NCBI GenBank assembly: GCA_964637655.1
Contig: CAZWUZ010000131.1
Location: 1 to 10,233, forward strand
Length of the DNA: 10,233 bases
Source of the DNA: CAZWUZ01 sp964637655 [NCBI: uncultured bacterium]
Lineage (GTDB): Bacteria; DAOPZR01
Direction of reading: 5' to 3'
Shown here: positions 4,985 through 10,233 of the stretch, in pieces
Layout: every line of letters begins with the position of its first letter
Numbering within the stretch: the stretch's first letter is position 1
The notes under the pieces: generated by a model
Seen by the model: the letters and a program-made list of their open reading frames with translations, nothing else
The model's database searches: none
What the model was told of the DNA's origin: nothing
Translations under genes and position numbers: made by a program

Positions 4985-6153
4985 TGGCGCGCCCCGACGA
5001 GCAGCCAGCGGTCGTCCTTCGCGTCGGCGGTTTCCCGGCGGAAGGTGAGCAGTTCGCTCCCCTTGACTTCGCGTGCCGTGCCCGCCCCGGTATACGTCAG
5101 CGTATAGTCATACGACAGTTCCGCACGGTTGCCGCTGAACGTCACTCCCGTCTTGCCCGGGGCAATGCGGATATCCGCCGCCCGCGCGAAGAACTGCGCC
5201 TGCCGCTGCCGCAGCCCGTCGCGCGTCTCGCCATCCGCGCCGCGGTAGTCGTCTCCCACCAGTTCCATGAACGCGTCGAGATCCTCGCGACGGAAAGCGT
5301 CGAGCAGCAGGCGGAAGGTGTCGCGCACCGCGTACTCGAGATTGCCGTCGAGCCGCGCCCGCACGTTGCGCTGGTAGCGTTCCGCCCCGACCTCGGGAGT
5401 GGCGTTCTGCGCGAGATGGTATTTGGCCACCACCGCCGGCACGCGCTCGATGCGGTCGCTCATCGCCGGGTGGGTGGCCAGCCAGACGAGAAAACGCGGC
5501 GTCTCGCCGTGTTCCTCGAGCAGTTTGCGGAAAAAGACCTCCATGCGGAAAGGGTCGTAGCCCGCGTGTGCGCTGTAGTAGAGCCCGAGCTGGTCCGCCT
5601 GGTACTCGTCGCCGCGGCTGTAGCCGAGCAGCATAAGCTGGAAGGCGATGTCGGCGTACTGCGCGATCTCGTCGCGGTACTCGCTGTCGGAATTGTAGTA
5701 GATGATGCTGGCGGCAACGGTATAGCCGAGCGCCGTCTGCAGCCGCTTGACGCTGTGGAACGCGCAGACATGCCCGATCTCGTGCGCCATGACCGACGCC
5801 AGTTCCGCCTCGTCATCGCAGCGTTCGAGCAGGCCGCGGGTGACAAAGATGAAGCCGCCGGGCGCGGCAAAGGCGTTGACCTCGGGCGTATCGAGCGCGC
5901 GGAAGGTGTACGACAGGTCGCGGCGGTCGCAGACCGCGACGAGGCGCGCGCCCACCTCGCCGAGATAGGCGTTGATCCCCTCGTCCTCGAGCCGCCCGTA
6001 CTCCGCCTCGACCTTCTCCGCCACCTGCCGGCCAAGCGACACCTCCCACGACTGCGGCACGAGAATGACGCCGCGCGTGATGCCGCTGTCGGTGGTGGCA
6101 CACCCTGCCAGCAGCGCGAGCAGCAGCAGGGCGGCGAGGCGGCGGCGCAGCAT
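4981..6153 (-). CDS. M48-family metalloprotease lipoprotein with a C-terminal NTF2-like domain
   Basis: This is a 390-residue lipoprotein. The signal peptide ends in the lipobox LAGC (C18). The zinc-protease domain carries HEIGH (124-128), with two zinc-binding histidines and the catalytic glutamate, and a downstream GDEYQAD in which E183 is the expected third ligand. THPAMSDRI (227-235) is also typical of periplasmic M48 proteases such as the BepA/LoiP group, which act in outer-membrane protein quality control. Instead of the TPR repeats of BepA, the C-terminus (~265-390) reads like an NTF2/SnoaL-type alpha+beta domain (LLDAFRREDLDAFMELVGDDY excerpted: LDAFMELVGDDY). The ATG directly follows the TAA of the DUF3108 gene. 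It is probably anchored in the periplasm and works with the neighbouring envelope genes. Confidence 0.93.
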   Translation of the reverse strand: MLRRRLAALLLLALLAGCATTDSGITRGVILVPQSWEVSLGRQVAEKVEAEYGRLEDEGINAYLGEVGARLVAVCDRRDLSYTFRALDTPEVNAFAAPGGFIFVTRGLLERCDDEAELASVMAHEIGHVCAFHSVKRLQTALGYTVAASIIYYNSDSEYRDEIAQYADIAFQLMLLGYSRGDEYQADQLGLYYSAHAGYDPFRMEVFFRKLLEEHGETPRFLVWLATHPAMSDRIERVPAVVAKYHLAQNATPEVGAERYQRNVRARLDGNLEYAVRDTFRLLLDAFRREDLDAFMELVGDDYRGADGETRDGLRQRQAQFFARAADIRIAPGKTGVTFSGNRAELSYDYTLTYTGAGTAREVKGSELLTFRRETADAKDDRWLLVGARQ

Positions 6154-7233
6154 TTAGCGCGTGTACTCCACTTTGGTCAGTTCCGCGGTGAAGGCGCCGA
6201 CCGCGATGCGGCTTTCCAGTTTCACCGGGATGTGCCGGTGGTCGTTGGTCACCCACATATTGATCTGCCCGCGCGAGCGGAACGCCCCCTGGAACTTGAG
6301 CAGCGGCGTCACCAGCAGGCAGGGCATCTGCGTGCCGCTCACCGTGATCACCTCGAGCTTGAGCACGCGCACCACCATGTCGTACAGTTTGCGCCCGTCG
6401 TAGCAGGGGATGGTAAAGGTGCTGCCGACCTGCAGGTTCTGCGCCCGCACGTAGTACATGGCGGAGAGCACATCCTGCGTGTAGGCGGGGATATCCTCAA
6501 AGCTGCCGTCGGGCTTCTTCAGGCGGTGCGCGCGCTGGTCGAACTCGAAGATTTCCGTTTTGCGTTCGCTCGACTCGTCGATATGCTTCTCGTAGCGCCA
6601 TGAGAAGAGCCCGGCGCGGTCGATATAGGAGACGAGGCGGTCGCGCATGCGGTACATCCACTCGATACCGCTCGCCGTGCGTGCCTCCGAGACAATCTGG
6701 TAGCACGGACGCCCGTTGTAATTCGTCTCGTTGACCGTCATGGTGAAATGCCCCGCGGTGATGCCGAGATAACTGACCGCGTAGGTCAGGCGCTCCCCCG
6801 CGCGGAAGGCATTGTTGTTGTTGACCGTGCGGAACGAGGTCGTCTGGGCAGGACGCGCCGGGACAGGCGCCGGGCGCGCGGGGGTCGGGGCGGGACGTGC
6901 GACCGCCACCGGGCGCGTCTCGGCTGCTGGTGCCGGCTGTGTCTCCGCCGCTGCCACCACCGCCGCTGTAGCAGTATCCACCGCCACCGCCTGTGCCGCG
7001 CTGTCCGCGGCGGCAGCCGCCGGGCCGGCAACCACGACCCCGGTATCCTCTGCGGCCGGCAGCACCGTCGCCGTATCGGTCAGATCGTCCGGAATTACCA
7101 GATGTATTTCATCCTCGGGATGGTCCTGCCAGAAACTGAACGGGTGGCGGAAGAACTTCGCGATGGCACTGCACCCGCCCAGTTGCAGCGCGAGGGCCAG
7201 CACCAGCAGGATCAGCACGGTTTTTTTCAGCAT
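6154..7233 (-). CDS. DUF3108-domain lipoprotein
   Basis: The 359-residue protein starts with a signal peptide and lipobox LGGC (C21). A long Ala/Pro/Thr-rich linker (~55-135, with ARPAPTPARPAPVPARPAQ) leads to a DUF3108 domain (~143-355): FRAGERLTYAVSYLGITAGH, a DRLVSYID segment, IPAYTQDVLSAMYYVRAQNL, and INMWVTNDHRHIPVKLESRI. The family is periplasmic and beta-rich; its biochemical role is not well established, though it often accompanies envelope genes. The low-complexity linker would let the domain reach away from its membrane anchor. The ATG lies one base after the AsmA-like gene stop (TGACATG), and the stop abuts the M48 start. A run of seven A's in codons 3-5 is noted but no shift is implied. 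Confidence 0.92.
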   Translation of the reverse strand: MLKKTVLILLVLALALQLGGCSAIAKFFRHPFSFWQDHPEDEIHLVIPDDLTDTATVLPAAEDTGVVVAGPAAAAADSAAQAVAVDTATAAVVAAAETQPAPAAETRPVAVARPAPTPARPAPVPARPAQTTSFRTVNNNNAFRAGERLTYAVSYLGITAGHFTMTVNETNYNGRPCYQIVSEARTASGIEWMYRMRDRLVSYIDRAGLFSWRYEKHIDESSERKTEIFEFDQRAHRLKKPDGSFEDIPAYTQDVLSAMYYVRAQNLQVGSTFTIPCYDGRKLYDMVVRVLKLEVITVSGTQMPCLLVTPLLKFQGAFRSRGQINMWVTNDHRHIPVKLESRIAVGAFTAELTKVEYTR

Positions 7234-7234
7234 G

Positions 7235-8836
7235 TCAACGCTCCTTTGCGGCCGGCAGCGGCGCTACCAGCCGCAGCCATTCGCCTTCCCACTGTTCCTG
7301 CTGCGCGGGAGCGAGCAGGTACGGTTCCGCATCGGTCACGGTATCGACCGGGAGCGGGTTGCGCCACTCCCAGCGCGGGCTCTCGACGGACCCGAGCGCC
7401 TGCCAGCGTGCGGCAACCGCGCGTCCCGGCGGCAGGTCGAGCCCGCTATGTTCGGCAATGCGGGCCGCGCCCGCGCGCAGCGGCAGCGCCGTCACCTCGA
7501 CGTCGAGATTCCCCGCCGCGCTGCGCTGACCCGTGGCCACGATAATCAGGTTCGGATTGCGCGCCTGCACCGCGAGCCGCAGGAAACGCGGCGTCGCCTT
7601 GAGTTCGCCCGCGCAGGCGGCCGCGGCAAACGTGCGCGGCGGCAGTTCCGTCCAAAGCGCGTTGAAATTCTCCCAGGCCGCGGGAAACGCCAGTGTCAGC
7701 GAGTCGCCCGCCCAGCGCGCCTCGCCTTCCAGCGTGCGCGTCGCTCCCCAGCCGGTAATGGTCGCGCGCACTGTGGCGTCGACGGTGCCGGCTACCGCGC
7801 CCTCCGGCAGTGGCGCAACCTGCCTGAGCAGCGTGGCCAGTTCGACACCATGCCCCGTCAGCAGCAGCCGCGACGCGGCGGGGCTGTCAGCCGCCGCATG
7901 CGTCCATGAGCCCTCCCACGCGCCGTTCCCCTGCTCGAGGCGCAACGGGGCGAGCGCGAGACGCTCACCGGGCTGCCACTGCCACAGCGCCTGCAGGCGC
8001 CCGAGCGTTGCGCCCGACACATCGCATCCGCCGGCGCGCACATCCCCGGCGAACCCGGTATCAGTTGCCGTCACCGTTCCCTCCACCTCGGTGACGCGCA
8101 GCGGTTCCTGCACGAGGTCAGCCAGGCGCACCTGCACGGCACTGTCGCCGGAGAGCCAGTCGAGCGTCAGGTGCGCCGCCTGCAGCACCCGCTCCTCCGC
8201 GCGCAGGTCAGCCGCCGCCGTCGTCAGTCGCACCTGCCAGCGCCCGTCGGTACGCGTCAGTTCTAGTCGCGTCTCGCCACCGGCATGGTAGGCGCGCCAG
8301 TCCGCGGTCAGCAGGCCGCGCGCCGCCACCTGTGCCGGCAGGTCGCTCCACTCCGTCGCCGTCAGCACAACGTTCTGGTAGCGCAGCGCCAGCGAATCCA
8401 TAGTGCAGGTGAGCATCCCGTCGGCAATGATCATCTCCTGCCAGGGTACCGGGCGCGGCTGCAGGAAATCGGGATACGCGGTGGCCGCTTCCGCCGGCAG
8501 CGGCAAGGTCAGCACCGGGGTCTGCAGGTTGACGCGCGCGAAACGGAGCGCGCGCGCCGCCACCGTGGCGCTCCAGTCGATCTGCAGCCGGGCACGGCTC
8601 GCCTGCCCGACCGGCGTCGCCGCGCTCCCGAGCGTAATCCCTTCGAGTTGCACCACATCGGGCCATTCGAACTGCATGCTGCGCACCGCCACGGGTATGC
8701 CGCAACCGTTTGACAGTTCAGCCAGCACCCGCCCGCGCACCCACCCGGGCACCTGCAGCAGTGCTATCCCTATGCCGCAGCAGATGATAAGCGCGACTAA
8801 GAGCACCAGTTTCGCCAGCCGTCCGCGTCCACTCAT
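7235..8836 (-). CDS. AsmA-like envelope protein
   Basis: This is a 533-residue protein with a single N-terminal membrane anchor (residues ~7-27) followed by a long, beta-rich periplasmic part. The opening pattern is typical of AsmA/TamB-like proteins: anchor, then GWVRGRVLAELSNGCGIPVA, a segment on acting at small gaps (RSMQFEWPDVVQLEGITLG), and many alternating-hydrophobic strands. Such proteins are thought to form lipid-transfer bridges between inner and outer membranes. It is shorter than TamB or YhdP, and I assign the family from pattern rather than a diagnostic motif. The ATG at 8836 has AAGGAG ten bases upstream; a 30-residue extension to 8926 would start upstream of the promoter and is rejected. 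It is the first gene of the co-directional cluster. Confidence 0.72.
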   Translation of the reverse strand: MSGRGRLAKLVLLVALIICCGIGIALLQVPGWVRGRVLAELSNGCGIPVAVRSMQFEWPDVVQLEGITLGSAATPVGQASRARLQIDWSATVAARALRFARVNLQTPVLTLPLPAEAATAYPDFLQPRPVPWQEMIIADGMLTCTMDSLALRYQNVVLTATEWSDLPAQVAARGLLTADWRAYHAGGETRLELTRTDGRWQVRLTTAAADLRAEERVLQAAHLTLDWLSGDSAVQVRLADLVQEPLRVTEVEGTVTATDTGFAGDVRAGGCDVSGATLGRLQALWQWQPGERLALAPLRLEQGNGAWEGSWTHAAADSPAASRLLLTGHGVELATLLRQVAPLPEGAVAGTVDATVRATITGWGATRTLEGEARWAGDSLTLAFPAAWENFNALWTELPPRTFAAAACAGELKATPRFLRLAVQARNPNLIIVATGQRSAAGNLDVEVTALPLRAGAARIAEHSGLDLPPGRAVAARWQALGSVESPRWEWRNPLPVDTVTDAEPYLLAPAQQEQWEGEWLRLVAPLPAAKER

Positions 8837-8864
8837 TCGCCAATAACTCCTTACCGACCTATGT

Positions 8865-8893
8865 ATTATAGCAAAGACAGGCAAAGCGCGCAA
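8865..8893 (-). promoter_or_regulatory. Sigma-70-type promoter of the envelope/sensor/queA cluster
   Basis: On the minus strand TTGCGC (8893-8888) and a perfect TATAAT (8870-8865) are separated by exactly 17 bases, with TGC directly before the -10, an extended -10 element. Transcription should start near 8858, leaving about 20 untranslated bases that carry the AAGGAG site of the AsmA-like gene. No other equally good promoter was noticed before queA. Confidence 0.75.
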
Positions 8894-8914
8894 GTGGTTG
8901 CAGCATGTAACACT

Positions 8915-8929
8915 CATTTGCGTCAAATG
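8915..8929. promoter_or_regulatory. Inverted repeat upstream of the cluster promoter
   Basis: CATTTG and CAAATG flank a CGT centre, about 21 bases upstream of the -35 box, with weaker outer pairing (TAAC before, GTTA after). Size and place fit an activator or repressor site for the AsmA-like gene promoter, but no cognate regulator is known. Confidence 0.35.
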
Positions 8930-8999
8930 TTATGCTTTTCCCGTCGCTGATGCGGCAGCGCCGTGCCCGGCGGAAAACAACGTATAACCGTATGCGAGG

Positions 9000-9028
9000 T
9001 TGGCTTTTATCGGGAAATGGTGTATACT
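9000..9028 (+). promoter_or_regulatory. Promoter of the tRNA-Arg gene
   Basis: TTGGCT (9000-9005) and TATACT (9023-9028) are 17 bases apart, and the tRNA begins eight bases after the -10. The bases between 8894 and 9000 hold no gene I can support; they separate this promoter from the divergent cluster promoter. Confidence 0.6.
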
Positions 9029-9036
9029 TGACGCAC

Positions 9037-9113
9037 GCGCCCGTAGCTCAGCTGGATAGAGCATCGGATTTCTAATCCGATGGTCGCAGGTTCGAATCCT
9101 GCCGGGCGCGCCA
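9037..9113 (+). tRNA. tRNA-Arg (anticodon TCT)
   Basis: This 77-base tRNA has acceptor arms GCGCCCG (9037-9043) and CGGGCGC (9103-9109), discriminator G, and an encoded CCA (9111-9113). The D-arm begins with GCTC at 9046; the anticodon stem TCGGA/TCCGA (9064-9068, 9076-9080) encloses loop TTTCTAA, giving anticodon TCT at 9071-9073. The T-arm contains GTTCGAATC. It decodes AGA and AGG, rare arginine codons in a GC-rich genome. The 3' end faces the AbiE operon, and tRNA 3' ends are common integration sites. No second copy of its 3' end is seen in the window. Confidence 0.97.
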
Positions 9114-9202
9114 TTGATGCTGGCGTCGCTGATGCGCAAAGGCCGGGTTGCTGACAGATTCAGACGACCCTTTCTACACTGGCGACTACGGCATTGCGGG
9201 CG

Positions 9203-9991
9203 TCAGATCTTCTCGATCAGCACTGCCGTCACCGCCCGGTATGCCTCAACCGGATCATACTCCTCGCCCGGCTTGAGCAACATCTCAAGATCATTCAGGA
9301 AATCCGGATCGCGCATTTTCTCGTCCAGGTTCTGCGAATATTCCCGGCGCGAGGGCGGCGTGGTGACGGACGCTTTCATATATTCCCGGTAACAGTGCAT
9401 GATTTTCCCGCAATCCGGCCGCGCGATGGTTATGGCGCGATGCAGGTCGTACAGGTCCCGGCCCTTGCTGCGCTGGTACAGGGCGCGCAATTTCGTGCCC
9501 AGCAATTCTTCCAGCGGGTAGGTAACCAAAGTGCATTCTCCGTCGAACCAGTTCGAACGCACCGCGTACGGCATTGCCGCATAACCCAACACGGAAAAAT
9601 GTTCGCGGCAGTTGATTTCCACCTTCAGGCGCATCCTCGCCACCGGCGGCACTTCCGAAGCGAATCGAAAAAGCAGTTTGTTGCTCATCGCTGTCTGCTG
9701 CACCGTCGGCTCGCCAAGGAATGCCAGCGCGGCCCGCAGGCGGTCGAGTATCTCCCGTATCGGTTCCGCGTTCTTCTGCACCAGGTCAATATCTTCCGAG
9801 TAGCGCGTCTGCGGCATGATATACAGTTTGTGCAATGCCGTGCCGCCGCGAAATGCCAGCCGGTCATTCAGTATCGGATCGCTGAATATTGCCACCAGGG
9901 CACGGCAGATGATCAGGTCCTGCTCGACCTGCGCATCCATTGGCCAGGCCGCCGTGGCCCGCCATTCCTCGATATGGGCGCGCGGAATCAC
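9203..9991 (-). CDS. abiEii: AbiEii-type nucleotidyltransferase toxin of a type IV toxin-antitoxin system
   Basis: This is a 262-residue AbiEii/AbiGii-family toxin of the DNA polymerase beta-like nucleotidyltransferase fold. Visible motifs are GGTALHK (49-55), SEDIDL (65-70, the metal-binding DxD), KVEIN (123-127) and the basic TKLRALYQRSKGRDLYDL (166-183). The N-terminus (RAHIEEWR, then DAQVEQDLIICRAL) is typical. Family members give phage abortive infection, and characterised relatives (MenT) add nucleotides to tRNA 3' ends. The GTG start overlaps the AbiEi stop by four bases (GTGA), the usual antitoxin-then-toxin order. All motifs look intact, so it should be active. It converges on the tRNA-Arg gene 89 bases away; the 9114-9202 gap shows no gene and no clear terminator. 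Confidence 0.96.
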   Translation of the reverse strand: MIPRAHIEEWRATAAWPMDAQVEQDLIICRALVAIFSDPILNDRLAFRGGTALHKLYIMPQTRYSEDIDLVQKNAEPIREILDRLRAALAFLGEPTVQQTAMSNKLLFRFASEVPPVARMRLKVEINCREHFSVLGYAAMPYAVRSNWFDGECTLVTYPLEELLGTKLRALYQRSKGRDLYDLHRAITIARPDCGKIMHCYREYMKASVTTPPSRREYSQNLDEKMRDPDFLNDLEMLLKPGEEYDPVEAYRAVTAVLIEKI

Positions 9992-10233
9992 GGTTCGCTT
10001 TCCACCTTGACATTCACGATGATTTTCCAGCGCCCGTTGTGCTCTCCGGTTCTGGCATGGTGGGGCGAGAGCGGCAGGTAATAGCAGTTCCGTTCGGAGA
10101 TCAATCCGGCCAGTGCCGTGGCCAATGCGGCATTGTTCGCTGCCAGCTCCAACAAGTACCCCAGACGCTGTACCGCCGAACGATGCGGGTAGCGCTGTGC
10201 GGTCTGTCGCAGTTTTTCCGGGTCCAGCACTTC
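9988..10233 (-). CDS. abiEi: AbiEi-type antitoxin, C-terminal part (gene continues beyond the window)
   Basis: At least 81 residues are open to the right edge, and the true start lies beyond it. The visible end includes RYPHRSAVQRLGYLLELAAN, YLPLSPHHARTGEHNGRW and KIIVNVKVESEP, which match the C-terminal domain of AbiEi antitoxins. A full-length AbiEi has a winged-helix N-terminal domain that represses its own operon, plus this C-terminal part needed to neutralise the toxin; only the latter can be seen. A GTG near 10230 should not be taken as the start. The promoter and any operator are outside the window. Confidence 0.92.
   Translation of the reverse strand, partial: EVLDPEKLRQTAQRYPHRSAVQRLGYLLELAANNAALATALAGLISERNCYYLPLSPHHARTGEHNGRWKIIVNVKVESEP

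Noticed and set aside
3545-5107. 520-residue plus-strand open frame
   Set aside because: It is antisense to the sensor and membrane-protein genes, with the same shadow composition.
7214-7230. Run of seven A's (minus strand) in the DUF3108 gene start as a possible slippage site
   Set aside because: It simply encodes Lys-Lys-Thr in a normal signal peptide; the frame is intact, with no alternative frame of note.
8837-8926. 30-residue N-terminal extension of the AsmA-like protein
   Set aside because: It runs through a very good promoter and upstream of its expected start; the ATG at 8836 has AAGGAG at proper distance.
8942-9136. 13-base direct repeat (CGTCGCTGATGCG) flanking the tRNA at 8942-8954 and 9124-9136
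   Set aside because: A match of this length is expected about once by chance in 10 kb, and it does not include tRNA sequence as an attachment repeat would.
8930-9139. Minus-strand ORF of 69 residues containing GAPGRIRTCDHRIRNPM
   Set aside because: It is the antisense reading of the tRNA-Arg gene; this peptide is a familiar spurious annotation over tRNAs.
1-10233. CRISPR array or insertion sequence
   Set aside because: No regularly spaced repeats, transposase or terminal inverted repeats were seen on either strand.

Overview
This is a GC-rich bacterial window in which nearly every convincing gene lies on the minus strand. Lipoboxes, an AsmA-like protein, a DUF3108 lipoprotein and an M48 lipoprotein protease suggest a diderm (Gram-negative) envelope. 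Nothing here fixes the phylum; a PVC-type lineage is only a guess.

Core block (8836 down to 1660): eight genes in one direction with very tight junctions, reading from a good sigma-70-like promoter at 8865-8893. Their order is AsmA-like protein, DUF3108 lipoprotein, M48 protease fused to an NTF2-like domain, small membrane protein, HAMP-PAS sensor without a kinase, single-domain response regulator, HU/IHF protein, and queA. The first three are probably envelope-maintenance functions. The sensor and receiver pair look like a signalling module with no visible kinase or output partner. queA makes the queuosine precursor in tRNA and follows a 150-base hairpin-rich gap.

Distal region (1 to about 1670): this is the most unusual part. 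The last 140 bases of queA (residues 295-341) recur 1.4 kb downstream as a roughly 92% identical fragment (276-415). Between the copies are an ORF6N-domain gene and a secreted protein of unknown function that includes AT-rich stretches. Each start overlaps the preceding stop, so the added genes read as an extension of queA. The ORF6N gene contains a perfect 10-bp-arm palindrome, and a 19-base inverted copy of much of it lies beyond the queA fragment. This looks like an acquired cassette or tandem rearrangement anchored on the 3' end of queA; no integrase is visible.

Right end (9037 to 10233): a tRNA-Arg (anticodon TCT) on the plus strand faces a type IV AbiE toxin-antitoxin operon on the minus strand. 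The AbiEii toxin is complete, while the AbiEi antitoxin runs off the window. A toxin-antitoxin pair just past the 3' end of a tRNA gene suggests the edge of a genomic island.
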